Origin: Oscillospiraceae bacterium
GTDB lineage: Bacteria; Bacillota; Clostridia; Oscillospirales; Acutalibacteraceae
Length of the DNA: 64,000 nt
Assembly (NCBI GenBank): GCA_015066225.1
Contig: SVOT01000003.1
Span: 1 to 64,000 of the forward strand
Reading direction: 5' to 3'
In this document: one piece after another, positions 6,108 to 15,476 of the stretch
Numbering within the stretch: position 1 is the stretch's first letter
How the letters are laid out: every line of letters starts with the position of its first letter
Notes under the pieces: model-generated
What the model saw: the letters and a program-made list of their open reading frames with translations, nothing else
The model's database searches: none
What the model was told of the DNA's origin: nothing
Position numbers and translations under genes: made by a program

Positions 6108-9100
6108 TTACGCAATGCCGACCCAACCATAGCCCTGAACCGCCATATCAATAAAATGGTTAAGAATCAAGTCAGTTTTCACAACGAAAACTTCTTTGTT
6201 ATAGCTTTCGGGAAGGTCAGCATCTAATGCTTCCATAATTGCATCTTTAACTTTTGCTTTAGGTTGTTCATCTTTGTACCAATCAGCCACGAACAGATTG
6301 TTTCGGTTCTCGCTTAATTTCTTGAATAAGTTTTTAGCAGAAAGAATAACTTTCTGTTCTTCTGCTTTGGTAAGATTTTTACCTTTTATAAGCAAATCGT
6401 AAATTTCAAGTTCTTCTTCAGAAAGACCCAGCAGATTCGGTCTTTCTGATTCTTTTTTCAAATCTTCAATCAACTGTAAAAGCTGTTCGTAATAATCTTC
6501 GTTTTCAGAACCACCTGCATTATAACGGTCAACTATATTCTTGAAACGAGTTGAGAATTTGTCACGTGTGCAGTTTTTATCCATCATTTGTTGAAGTGCC
6601 GTATCAATAAACAACTTCAAATCATCAATTTCAACGGATTTATACGCAGCAGTTTTTATTTCTTTTTTCAGTTCATCAACGTCAAGCTTAGATAAATCAA
6701 TTACCTTTGTTCCGTGTATTACATATCCGTCATCATTATCTTCAGCCTTTTCAGATATGATGCTACTGTCAAGAACTTGTCCCATTCTGAGCCTTGCACG
6801 TTTGATTTTTTCGTCATCTATCTGCTGATACATCAAACCATGAATATATGCAATCGGACCGAATTTATCATTATGCCAACGCAACTCAAAAATCTCAGGC
6901 TTTGATGCATCGTGTAAATTCATTAATGTGTTTGATAAAACTTTGAATTTCTGCTTGTTGTCATCATTTGCAACAACAGCATCAAATGCTTTGCGAAGTT
7001 CTTCCATTTTATCAAATGTATCGTCACCTGAAAGAATTTCATCTAAGTCAACAGATATAGATTTTAGGAAATCATCTGTTTCGTCAATAGTTTCATCAAT
7101 AAGTTCAACTAATCTGTCAATATCTTTAGCAGGATATTCGTCACCACCATCACCGGTTGCATACTGGCTGAGAGCTCGCTGCATATACTTAAACACATTT
7201 ACATAGTCAACAATTATTCCGCAGGGTTTATCAGGATATACACGGTTAGCACGTGCAATAGCCTGCATTAAGGTGTGACCTTTCATTGGTTTATCAAGAT
7301 ACAAAGTTGAAAGATTTTTCACATCAAATCCTGTGAGCCACATTGCACATACAAAAACAAGTTGCAACGGATCTTTGGGATTTTTGAACCTATCTTCAAT
7401 ATCAAAGCCATCTTTTATTTCGTTCATTTTTGCTCTGTGAGCAGCAATGCTTAATCCCTGGTCTGCAAATTTCTTATCTTCGTCTGCATCTTCGGAGATA
7501 ATAACTGCCATTTCAACAGAATCCATGTAGTTTATAATTGCAGTGATTCTATCACGTTCCTCTTTGTTAGGAGCTTTGTTTCTTTCTGCAACAAGAGCTT
7601 TTTTCTCTTCAGCCCAATAATGTTGTACCTTGTCATACATTTTAACTGCCGTGAATTTATCAACAGAAACAACCATACCTTTACCGAGGAAACCACGACG
7701 TGGGAAGTGATGAGCAATATCCTTTGCGATTTTATCAAGTCTGTCTTCACGTTTGATAACCTCAAGTATTCTTGATGCTGAATTTTCAAGAAGACGGGTT
7801 TCAGCTTCATTGAGATTTTCATCCTCAATAATATCAACAACGTCATCATCAAGGAAATCGTTCTGCAAACCAACTTCAGGTACACGACGAGAATAGAAAA
7901 GCGGTACAGTTGAACCATCTTCTACTGATTGGGCAAAGTTGTATTCAGATACATAATCACCGAACCACTGGTTTGTAAGGCGCTTTGCACCAAGCAACGG
8001 TGTTCCTGTGAATGCAATAAAGTTTGCATTAGGCAATGCAGTTCTCATATTTTCTGCAAGGTCTTTATATTGTGTTCTGTGAGCTTCATCAACCATAACG
8101 ATGATATCATCACGAGTTGTAAGCACAGGATATTTCTTTGTTTTATCATAACGGAATTTATGTATGAGAGTGAATATAAAAGACTTGTTTGTCTGCAAAT
8201 ATTCACGAAGCTGTTGTCCGTTTTTAGGCTGACATTCTTCCTTGTTGCCAACTACCTCGGTACGAACAAAGTTCTTATAAATCTGTGTATCAAGGTCATC
8301 TCTGTCTGTAATTACAAGGAATGTAAAGTTACCTTCAACCTTGCGGCGCACCTTACGAGCAAACATAACCATTGAATAGCTTTTACCTGAACCTTGAGTA
8401 TGCCAGAATACACCCAATTTACCGTTCAATTCTTTTCGGTTATGAACGGATTCCATAAGGTTATTTACACCAAGGAATTGGTGGTTTTTAGCAATAATTT
8501 TGATTGATTTATTTTCAAAGAGAATGAAGTTTTCAATGTAATCTATAAGTGTGTCTTTATGCAAAAGACCATCAACAAAATACTCTGCGGAAATACCACT
8601 CTCGCTGATTGCTTTACGGTCAAGCCTTTCTCCTTCTTTTTGCTTGAGCCACTCAAAGAAATAGTCGTAAGTAGCGTTGAATGCACCAAGGCGTGTTTCA
8701 AATCCGTTTGAAAGAACACAAATCTGATTAAATGCAAAGAGGTTGGGAATATCCTTGATATAGCTTTTCAAATTCTTCTGATAAGCTTCCTCAACCTTTA
8801 CAATACCGTTTTTTAGCTCAATAAATACAAGCGGTAAGCCATTGATAAAGATAATCACATCAGGTCTGCGCCAATTATAGCGTCCTTTAATCCACATCTG
8901 AGAAACAGCGGTGAATGTGTTGTTCTGAGGATTATCAAAATCAATTAACTTAATGAAAGCAAAATCTTCTTTGCCGTTCTTGATAATCGGTATTTTTATA
9001 TAGTTACGGATTTTGTTATAGAGCTCATAGTTCTTTGATACAAGGTCAGAATCGGAGAAGTCGGCAGTTAAATCTTTTATTACGGATTGGATTTTATCGG

Positions 9101-9311
9101 AAGGGATATCGGGATTAATACGGCAGAGAGATTCTTCTAAAATGCATGGCAAAATACACTCTGTTTTCGCAGAGCGTCCTGTTCCATCATTCAATTCTTC
9201 TTTTTTATCGGGCAAAGCATCGCATATAACGATGTCATACCCGAATTCAGGCTCTCCTAACTTTTTAAGTATAGCCTGTTCAATCATATCTTCCGTAATA
9301 AAATTAGCCAT
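6108..9311 (-). CDS. hsdR: type I restriction enzyme R subunit
   Basis: At 1067 residues it is full length for HsdR. The N-terminal PD-(D/E)xK nuclease core is visible as Asp151 and the IELKN motif (Glu165, Lys167). The SF2 motor follows with Walker A TQGSGKS (about 305-311), DEAH at 408-411 and the FTGTP motif III. The C-terminal helical domain binds the methylase complex. It translocates and cleaves unmodified DNA, working with HsdM and HsdS encoded upstream on the same strand. GGAGGTCAATC precedes ATG 9311. Two unknown genes separate it from hsdS, an accessory-gene arrangement seen in some RM loci. No frameshift was seen. Confidence 0.95.
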   Translation of the reverse strand: MANFITEDMIEQAILKKLGEPEFGYDIVICDALPDKKEELNDGTGRSAKTECILPCILEESLCRINPDIPSDKIQSVIKDLTADFSDSDLVSKNYELYNKIRNYIKIPIIKNGKEDFAFIKLIDFDNPQNNTFTAVSQMWIKGRYNWRRPDVIIFINGLPLVFIELKNGIVKVEEAYQKNLKSYIKDIPNLFAFNQICVLSNGFETRLGAFNATYDYFFEWLKQKEGERLDRKAISESGISAEYFVDGLLHKDTLIDYIENFILFENKSIKIIAKNHQFLGVNNLMESVHNRKELNGKLGVFWHTQGSGKSYSMVMFARKVRRKVEGNFTFLVITDRDDLDTQIYKNFVRTEVVGNKEECQPKNGQQLREYLQTNKSFIFTLIHKFRYDKTKKYPVLTTRDDIIVMVDEAHRTQYKDLAENMRTALPNANFIAFTGTPLLGAKRLTNQWFGDYVSEYNFAQSVEDGSTVPLFYSRRVPEVGLQNDFLDDDVVDIIEDENLNEAETRLLENSASRILEVIKREDRLDKIAKDIAHHFPRRGFLGKGMVVSVDKFTAVKMYDKVQHYWAEEKKALVAERNKAPNKEERDRITAIINYMDSVEMAVIISEDADEDKKFADQGLSIAAHRAKMNEIKDGFDIEDRFKNPKDPLQLVFVCAMWLTGFDVKNLSTLYLDKPMKGHTLMQAIARANRVYPDKPCGIIVDYVNVFKYMQRALSQYATGDGGDEYPAKDIDRLVELIDETIDETDDFLKSISVDLDEILSGDDTFDKMEELRKAFDAVVANDDNKQKFKVLSNTLMNLHDASKPEIFELRWHNDKFGPIAYIHGLMYQQIDDEKIKRARLRMGQVLDSSIISEKAEDNDDGYVIHGTKVIDLSKLDVDELKKEIKTAAYKSVEIDDLKLFIDTALQQMMDKNCTRDKFSTRFKNIVDRYNAGGSENEDYYEQLLQLIEDLKKESERPNLLGLSEEELEIYDLLIKGKNLTKAEEQKVILSAKNLFKKLSENRNNLFVADWYKDEQPKAKVKDAIMEALDADLPESYNKEVFVVKTDLILNHFIDMAVQGYGWVGIA

Positions 9312-9326
9312 GATTGACCTCCAATT

Positions 9327-9848
9327 TTATATATTTCCGTTTTCTACACAAAAATTTATTGCTTTAATAAATTCGTTTAGTTCAAGTAAATATAATTCTT
9401 TTGCTTTAGCTTTGTCAGAAGCAAAAAGTAAACCCTTTAATTTTTTTGATTGTTTTGAATATGAAACTGACCAAACATATGAATGAATAATCTGGTTGCA
9501 AAGTTTGTTTAATTCAATTTCTTCAATAATAGCATTTTTGCAGTCATAAATTTCAGGGATAACGTTTTCAATAATAAACTCTTCATCACTTAAAAAAGGA
9601 TATACCGATACTTTAACTTTATATTCAAGAAGTTTCAAAAGTGGCATCGGCATATCAGCCTTTTTTATCGTGGTTTCAGCGTGTTTTTCATCTTCAAACA
9701 ATTTTCTCATAATAACCGCAGAATATAAAACCATTTTATTGATTTGATGTTCTGCATAAGAAGGATAAATTTTTAAACACTTATACCAAAAGCAAAGCTT
9801 TTTTGCGTTTTGGATTAATTCTTTTTTCCAATACCCAACAAAAATCAT
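9327..9848 (-). CDS. unknown protein inserted in the hsd operon (173 aa)
   Basis: A helical, Lys/Glu-rich protein without membrane segments, signal peptide or known motif that I recognise. Features are an aromatic N-terminal helix (GYWKKEL…KLCFWYKCLK) and a C-terminal helical hairpin ending KELYLLELNEFIKAINF. It lies between the 273-residue unknown gene and hsdR, 13-15 bases from each neighbour, so it is co-transcribed with the RM genes. The ribosome site (GATGGTAA) is weak, so the exact start is uncertain. An accessory, regulatory or anti-restriction role is possible from position only. Confidence 0.55.
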   Translation of the reverse strand: MIFVGYWKKELIQNAKKLCFWYKCLKIYPSYAEHQINKMVLYSAVIMRKLFEDEKHAETTIKKADMPMPLLKLLEYKVKVSVYPFLSDEEFIIENVIPEIYDCKNAIIEEIELNKLCNQIIHSYVWSVSYSKQSKKLKGLLFASDKAKAKELYLLELNEFIKAINFCVENGNI

Positions 9849-9861
9849 GCTTTATTACCAT

Positions 9862-10683
9862 CTATGAATTTATATCTGTTTTTAATTTTTCTATTTTTTC
9901 TTTTCGTTGGATATTATCCAATTCAAGAAAGGCTAATAAACACAATTGATACGTTTCATCGTACCATTTCTCAAGTTCTTCTTTGCTCATATCAGCGATA
10001 TATTTTCGATATTCTTTTGAACCCTGTTCCAAGTTATTGTGACGTATGTTAATGTTGTTGAATAAAAAATATAAGTGATCTTCCATTTTGGAATTTATTT
10101 GTTTGAGTTTCTTTCTGTTGGGCTCCAACTTGTCGGCTAACAGAACCAATATATTCTTTTTCTTATCAAGATTACCTTTCATAGACTTGTGGTTATATTC
10201 TATAACCCTATAGGACAAATTCTTATCAAGTGTTTCTGCAACCGTGATTGCTGCTTGATCTTTTGGTACAATGATGGACACACCATTATCAGCTGGTGTA
10301 AACATGTATCCGATCAAATCAACAACCCTATCCATCTGATTCCAAAATATATTGCGTGGATTTTGAATTCCATAGCCCCAAGAACTAAAGCTTGTATAAA
10401 TAACAAGATTATATGTATATTCACAGAAATTCAATAGATAATTCAAATCAAAGTTTTCTGGGTTTTTCTCAAAATTTATTTCATAAAAATCATCAAAATC
10501 ATCTAACGAAAGACAAGTTCCTCTTATTGGCATATTCCAAAAATTTGCTGCACAAGCATCTCGAAGAACATTTATCGTAGAATCGATTTTAGTTTCATAA
10601 AACAACTCATATAATCGATGATATTCTCTTTCATAATCAATTTTTGCATCCTTTAAGATTTGAGAAAGATTCTTTCTTTCCAC
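9862..10683 (-). CDS. unknown protein inserted in the hsd operon (273 aa)
   Basis: GTG start at 10683 with a strong GGAGGTG site, two bases after the hsdS stop: tight coupling. The product is a soluble, mostly helical protein with an acidic patch (DDFDDFYEINFEKN) near residue 65. An alpha/beta segment follows (SIIVPKDQAAITVAET, about 136-151), then a long charged C-terminal coiled region containing NIRHNN. The Arg-His pair recalls HEPN-like motifs but the surrounding sequence is not enough to assign that family. The function is not recognised; operon position suggests a role linked to restriction or its control. Confidence 0.6.
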   Translation of the reverse strand: MERKNLSQILKDAKIDYEREYHRLYELFYETKIDSTINVLRDACAANFWNMPIRGTCLSLDDFDDFYEINFEKNPENFDLNYLLNFCEYTYNLVIYTSFSSWGYGIQNPRNIFWNQMDRVVDLIGYMFTPADNGVSIIVPKDQAAITVAETLDKNLSYRVIEYNHKSMKGNLDKKKNILVLLADKLEPNRKKLKQINSKMEDHLYFLFNNINIRHNNLEQGSKEYRKYIADMSKEELEKWYDETYQLCLLAFLELDNIQRKEKIEKLKTDINS

Positions 10684-10685
10684 TT

Positions 10686-11882
10686 TTACACCTCCAATTT
10701 GCCACTCATCAGGCGGGGTAATAATAAGTCACGCTGTTTAATAAGGTTCTCATTTTGTTTGAATAATGCGCTTTTTTGAAGCATAATACTGTCAAAAAAA
10801 TTTTTCGCTTTTTTACAGATATCTTCCGATGGTAAGATAACAGACAGTTTCTTCAAATGCTTATCTCCTAAATGCGCCACTGTTGTTCCAGATATTGTTT
10901 GTTCCCAGTATTTGACTTGCGGATAAAGCACAAAATATAAATGTAAGTTATTTAGATTTTCGATTTTACTTTCGATTTCTACAACTCGTTGATTTAAATA
11001 TGCTTTCCCACCATTCCACAAACACATATGAAAGATCCCATCCATACCAATTACAATAGAGTTTTCATTTATAAGATATCGTTCATCACATTGTTCGGTG
11101 GTATATGTGTTTGTTTTATTGTTGGGAATATCCCTTATGCGTACTACCGGGTTTAATGCTTCATCATCACAAAATAAATCCGATTTAAATGCATAACCAT
11201 ATTTAACATTAGCGACATCAAATAATTTTTTAACTTCCCAACCAACCGGAATACCATTTTCAAATTCTGCAGATTCATAACCTGGAAAACGGAAGCGGAC
11301 AAACCACTCTTTGTAAAGTTCTTGTGCTGCTTTTTCTAAAAGAGCAATCCTGCGATTGTTATTTTCAATTAAATCGTCATATGTAGAAAGAATATCTGCA
11401 ATTCGTTTTTGATAACTGATATCGTCGAAATATTCTATCTTTGTTTTACCTAAATTACCAATGAAAATACATGGTTGAGCCGCACCAGTCGCAATAGATC
11501 TAAAATAATAGTTATAACTACTACTTTTAAGCAAGTAGTATAGATATCTATTATTGATCAATTTATCGTTAGGTTTTATAATGGCAACACTTCTTTGGAA
11601 CTCATACTTTTCACAATTTTCATCGACTAAAGCAGTTTCTCCAAGAGTTCCTACAGTTGTGAACAACACATCTCCGATAGACATTTTAGTCCGTTTATTA
11701 AGTTTTGTTCTAATATCATTGCTGATTTTTCTATCAGTGCTATCAAAATTTACTAAACCATTCTTAATGTTTTTAGCGCTTAACAAAAAACAATCACCGT
11801 TAGCATCATCTATCACCGTATTATGTACACCGTCGGTAATATTTAAACTGATATCTATTAATTTGTTAAAAACAATTTTCAT
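10686..11882 (-). CDS. hsdS: type I RM specificity subunit S
   Basis: A 398-residue protein with the two-half HsdS layout: target recognition domain 1 (about 1-150), a central conserved helix (IADILSTYDDLIENNNRRI…LYKEWF), domain 2 (about 200-350) and a distal helix ending RDLLLPRLMSGKLEV. It sets the bipartite DNA target for both methylation and cleavage. ATG 11882 is preferred over the GTG at 11894 because GGTGA lies 5 bases upstream and it directly follows the hsdM stop. The recognition sequence cannot be read from the protein. No inverted-repeat shuffling cassette or second hsdS was seen nearby. Confidence 0.9.
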   Translation of the reverse strand: MKIVFNKLIDISLNITDGVHNTVIDDANGDCFLLSAKNIKNGLVNFDSTDRKISNDIRTKLNKRTKMSIGDVLFTTVGTLGETALVDENCEKYEFQRSVAIIKPNDKLINNRYLYYLLKSSSYNYYFRSIATGAAQPCIFIGNLGKTKIEYFDDISYQKRIADILSTYDDLIENNNRRIALLEKAAQELYKEWFVRFRFPGYESAEFENGIPVGWEVKKLFDVANVKYGYAFKSDLFCDDEALNPVVRIRDIPNNKTNTYTTEQCDERYLINENSIVIGMDGIFHMCLWNGGKAYLNQRVVEIESKIENLNNLHLYFVLYPQVKYWEQTISGTTVAHLGDKHLKKLSVILPSEDICKKAKNFFDSIMLQKSALFKQNENLIKQRDLLLPRLMSGKLEV

Positions 11883-11883
11883 T

Positions 11884-13941
11884 TCATTCACCAAACAATT
11901 CTCTTAAATTATCAGAGATTGTAGTTTCAAGGAGTCGGGCATCTTTATTAAGTTTCAAAAGCTCATAATTTAAAGAAAGCATTTCTGCTTTGAACTCTTC
12001 TTCAGTCATGCCGTCATCTTCAATAACAACGCCAACATATCTGCCGGGGTTAAGTGAATAATCCTGGTCAATTATTCCATCTTCACCCTCAAGCTTTGCA
12101 ACCTTGCAAAGACCGACAATGTCACGGTATTTACCATCAGGGAAGCGTTCAAGAAGCCAATTTATGTTATCAGCATAATATGAAATAGTTTTTTCATATT
12201 CAGTGAAAAGTTGAATTGAAGCAAGTAACTTTTGAACATCACTAACTAAATCCAATGTGTTTTTATAATGATGAACTTCTTTTTTAACTTCAGTTATTTG
12301 GCTGTTTAATATTTTGGAATATTTTGATAGCACGTCAGAAATTGCAACTACAGATTCAAAATCGTCAAACACATAATTTTCAACTTCTGAAAGTGTTGGT
12401 AAATCGCAATAATCTAAAACAATTGCATCTGTGTCGATTACATCCTTTGATAATTCACTCTTTTTGCGTTCTATTTCTTCAACTGTTTTTTGTAATTCAT
12501 CAGGAAGATCAAAACACAATGATTTCATTCCATTGAAAGTTTTAACCGCATTTTCTTTATATTCATTCAGTGTTTCATAAAACTCTACAGAACTACCCTC
12601 GTAAAGACGAGTGATTATTGAAAGGTTTTTGATTTGTTCTTCGCTGAATTTACGGTGAGCCCTGTCAACCTGAGTGAAAACATTTCTTGCATCAACAAAA
12701 AGGATTTCATCTTTTCTCTCTGTACCAATCTTTGATTTATCAAAGAACCAAAGAGTTGCAGGGAGTGTAACAGATGAGAACATATTTGAAGGTAATGTTA
12801 CCATCTGTTTAATCATACCTGATTCTATCAAATTTTTTCTGATATCATATTCACTGTTGCCTGCATCGGAAGCAGAGTTTGCCATAACAAGACCGGCTCT
12901 GCCGTTTTCATTTAAGGCAGTTGCGAAATATGAAATCCAAAGATAGTTTGCGTTTGGAATAGTTTCTTTTTTATCGGAATTTTTCTTCGAAGACTTTGAT
13001 TTGTTTTTAGGAATTCCATATTCATTGAATCTCGGGTCATCTTTAACCTTTTCATAAACAACCTCGTCAACATTAAATGGTGGATTCGCCATAACATAGT
13101 CAAATCTGCCGACTGCATTGTGGGGGTCAGCATAGAAAGAGTTTGCCTCTCTGATGTCACCACGGACATTGTTAAGAAGCAGATTCATTTTTGCAAGTTT
13201 AACTGTGTCAGGCTCTTTTTCAACACCATAGCACATAAACTTCATCATATCTTCGGCAGATGCATTGTGATTGTGCATATATCGAGCCGCCTGAACGAAC
13301 ATACCGCCTGAACCACACGCAGGGTCAAGGAAGAGCTTGTTTCCGATTTCAGGTTTTATAACATTAACCATATAACGAACTACTGTTGCAGGGGTATAGA
13401 ATGTTCCGCCGTCTTTACCTTCCTGCAATGCAAATTTGCCAAGGAAGAATTCATAGATTTCACCGAAAAGATCAATGCCGATATCTTCGGGAATATCCTT
13501 AAATACACGGATTATTTTTGAAAGAAGTTCAGGCTCTTCTTCGGGTACAAGTTGACCGTAAACCTCTTTAGGAAGAACGCCCGCCATACTCGGATTCTCT
13601 TTTTCAATCTCCTCCATTGCCTGTTTGACAAGAGTTGCTTTGTTAGCATCATCGGGAGCATTGTTTATAGTATCGAAATATGCACACTCCGGAAGATAAA
13701 AACCACATTTCTCGATACATATCTCCCTCATTGTTTTTTCCAAACGAGTACCTATTTTTCGATTGTATTCCTCCGCAATTTCTGCTTTATGCTGTTTGAA
13801 AAGAATATCTGCATAGCGAAGGAATATCAAACCAAGAATAGGTTGACCGTATTTATTCGCTGCAAGGTGTGCACTTGCACGAAGCATATCTGCCGAATGC
13901 CATAAATCATCTTTTAATTGTTTAAGCTGAGCGTCTGTCAT
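11884..13941 (-). CDS. hsdM: type I RM DNA methyltransferase subunit M
   Basis: 685 residues. An N-terminal HsdM helical domain (LWHSADMLRASAHLAANKYGQPILGLIFLRY) precedes the N6-adenine methyltransferase core with SAM motif I DPACGSGGMF (about 207-216) and catalytic NPPF (about 285). It is longer than many HsdM proteins because of a roughly 100-residue helical insertion around 510-600 before the conserved DYSLNPGRYVGV region. It methylates adenine at the HsdS-defined site and protects host DNA. It is the first gene of the operon, with CAGGAG upstream of the ATG and a good promoter 64 bases upstream. Confidence 0.95.
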   Translation of the reverse strand: MTDAQLKQLKDDLWHSADMLRASAHLAANKYGQPILGLIFLRYADILFKQHKAEIAEEYNRKIGTRLEKTMREICIEKCGFYLPECAYFDTINNAPDDANKATLVKQAMEEIEKENPSMAGVLPKEVYGQLVPEEEPELLSKIIRVFKDIPEDIGIDLFGEIYEFFLGKFALQEGKDGGTFYTPATVVRYMVNVIKPEIGNKLFLDPACGSGGMFVQAARYMHNHNASAEDMMKFMCYGVEKEPDTVKLAKMNLLLNNVRGDIREANSFYADPHNAVGRFDYVMANPPFNVDEVVYEKVKDDPRFNEYGIPKNKSKSSKKNSDKKETIPNANYLWISYFATALNENGRAGLVMANSASDAGNSEYDIRKNLIESGMIKQMVTLPSNMFSSVTLPATLWFFDKSKIGTERKDEILFVDARNVFTQVDRAHRKFSEEQIKNLSIITRLYEGSSVEFYETLNEYKENAVKTFNGMKSLCFDLPDELQKTVEEIERKKSELSKDVIDTDAIVLDYCDLPTLSEVENYVFDDFESVVAISDVLSKYSKILNSQITEVKKEVHHYKNTLDLVSDVQKLLASIQLFTEYEKTISYYADNINWLLERFPDGKYRDIVGLCKVAKLEGEDGIIDQDYSLNPGRYVGVVIEDDGMTEEEFKAEMLSLNYELLKLNKDARLLETTISDNLRELFGE

Positions 13942-14004
13942 TGTTACAACTCCTGTTTCTGCCTGATGTACGATAAGCGTTGTGATTATAATTACACAAA
14001 TTAT

Positions 14005-14033
14005 ATTATACTACGCCAAATTACAATTTTCAA
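14005..14033 (-). promoter_or_regulatory. hsd/defence operon promoter
   Basis: On the minus strand TTGAAA (14028-14033) and TATAAT (14005-14010) are spaced 17 bp, one mismatch from consensus at -35. It is the only good promoter upstream of hsdM and may drive all genes down to the terminator at 3492-3533. Confidence 0.7.
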
Positions 14034-14273
14034 CAAATATAATACTATAATTAGGCTAATTCGGGGGTGATTTGGTGTGGGGGGTTGTGAGTTTCGGGCT
14101 TTGACGCACTACCCTGTTTATATATGTCGAAAAATGGGGAAATACTACAAAAAAAATTTGGAATTTTGCAATTTTTGGCATATTGCACAGGGTGATATGG
14201 TGCGGGTTGGTTGATTTGACGGATGGTGATATTTGCGGTGGTTTGAAAGCAGGGCAAGCAAAATCAATAACAA
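14034..14273. other. intergenic between the defence island and the sialidase gene
   Basis: No gene was seen. Two distant partly complementary segments (GCACTACCCTGT near 14107 and ACAGGGT…GGTGC near 14187-14202) could fold into a large imperfect structure. Nothing here resembles a tRNA or an integrase attachment core. Confidence 0.4.
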
Positions 14274-14302
14274 TTGACACAGGCGGGATAATTATATAGA
14301 AT
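14274..14302 (+). promoter_or_regulatory. promoter of the sialidase-like gene
   Basis: TTGACA (14274-14279), 17-bp spacer, TAGAAT (14297-14302). It lies 31 bp upstream of the ATG at 14334. Confidence 0.7.
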
Positions 14303-14333
14303 AAATTTATGATTTCTGCAGAGGTGATTTCTT

Positions 14334-15404
14334 ATGAACATTAAATTAATCGGCTCGCCCAAGGTTGTTATGACAAATACCGAAAGCCACCACGCATATT
14401 TTGCGTGGCCCACAATCGCAAGGCTTCAGAACGGCAAAATCTGTGTTGGTGCATCGGGCTACAGGGTGGAGCACATCTGCCCGTTCGGCAAGGGTGTTCT
14501 GGCATTCAGCGAGGATAACGGCGAAACATACGGTAAGCCTGTGCCTGTCTTCGACACGGTGCTTGATGACAGAGATGTTGGGCTTTGCGTTTTCGGTGAA
14601 AGCGGCTTGATTGCAACATCCTTCAACAACTCGATTGAATTTCAAAGAGAAAATATGCCCCGGACACAGGAGTGCTTTGACTACATAAACTCCGTTTCGC
14701 CCGAGGACGAGGCAGAGGCGCTTGGCATCAGCTTCAGAATAAGCAACGACTGTGGCGAAACCTTTGGCAGGATATATAAATCCCCCGTTTCGTCGCCCCA
14801 CGGTCCCACGGTGCTCAACGACGGCACTATTTTGTGGGTCGGCAGAAGGCTCGGAATCCACAACCATATTGAAGCGCACGTAATCAACCCTGAAACCGGC
14901 GAAATGACCATGCGTGGAGAGCTGGGCATATATAAATACGACGATTTCAAGGAGCTTTATTTCTATGAGCCACACGCAATTCAACTTGCGGACGGCAAAA
15001 TTATTTGTCACTTGCGTGCAGAAAATGCAGAAGAAACCATATTCACGCTTTACCAGACAGTTTCCCTTGACAATGGCGTAACCTGGAGCAAGCCAAAGCA
15101 AATTGTCAGAGATGACAGCGGTGCCCCCGGTCACTTATTTATGCATTCATCGGGAACATTGATTTCAACCTTTTCGCACAGAAACCGTCCCTATGGAATT
15201 TGGGCAATATTCAGCCCCGACAACGGCGAAACCTGGAGCGATGAATTTATTTTGCACCACGGCTTTGATACCGATGATTTAGGCTACCCCTCAACAATTG
15301 AGCTGGATAACGGAGATTTAATCACCGCTTTCTACACACGAAAGAGCGACGATGACTGCGACCCCGCTATGATTATGCAACAGAAGTGGGCGTTTGAGAA
15401 ATAA
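14334..15404 (+). CDS. sialidase-family protein with four Asp-boxes (BNR)
   Basis: A 356-residue protein. Four clear Asp-box motifs (S-x-D-x-G-x-T-[WYF]) occur at about residues 59-67, 137-144, 244-251 and 294-301, spaced as in a six-bladed sialidase/BNR propeller. There is no signal peptide, so the enzyme would be cytoplasmic, unlike secreted mucin sialidases. The family releases or processes sialic acid or related sugars; the true substrate is not evident. GAGGTGA precedes ATG 14334. It has its own promoter, and a second one precedes the next gene, so linkage to the downstream sugar-phosphate genes is loose. Confidence 0.75.
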   Translation: MNIKLIGSPKVVMTNTESHHAYFAWPTIARLQNGKICVGASGYRVEHICPFGKGVLAFSEDNGETYGKPVPVFDTVLDDRDVGLCVFGESGLIATSFNNSIEFQRENMPRTQECFDYINSVSPEDEAEALGISFRISNDCGETFGRIYKSPVSSPHGPTVLNDGTILWVGRRLGIHNHIEAHVINPETGEMTMRGELGIYKYDDFKELYFYEPHAIQLADGKIICHLRAENAEETIFTLYQTVSLDNGVTWSKPKQIVRDDSGAPGHLFMHSSGTLISTFSHRNRPYGIWAIFSPDNGETWSDEFILHHGFDTDDLGYPSTIELDNGDLITAFYTRKSDDDCDPAMIMQQKWAFEK

Positions 15405-15412
15405 AAACGGTA

Positions 15413-15442
15413 TTGTTTTTATACACGAATATGTGTTATACT
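15413..15442 (+). promoter_or_regulatory. promoter of the DUF368-rpe-rbsK operon
   Basis: TTGTTT (15413-15418), 18-bp spacer, TATACT (15437-15442), 34 bases before the start codon. Confidence 0.55.
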
Positions 15443-15476
15443 GAAATTTGTAATTTATTTTATTTGGAGGAAGATA

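Noticed and set aside
9862-10683. Firm HEPN-toxin call for the 273-residue protein
   Set aside because: Only one Arg-His pair is visible; the canonical R-x(4-6)-H spacing and surrounding pattern are missing.
10686-11894. Phase-variable hsdS shuffling
   Set aside because: Only one hsdS is present, with no inverted-repeat cassette or invertase gene nearby.
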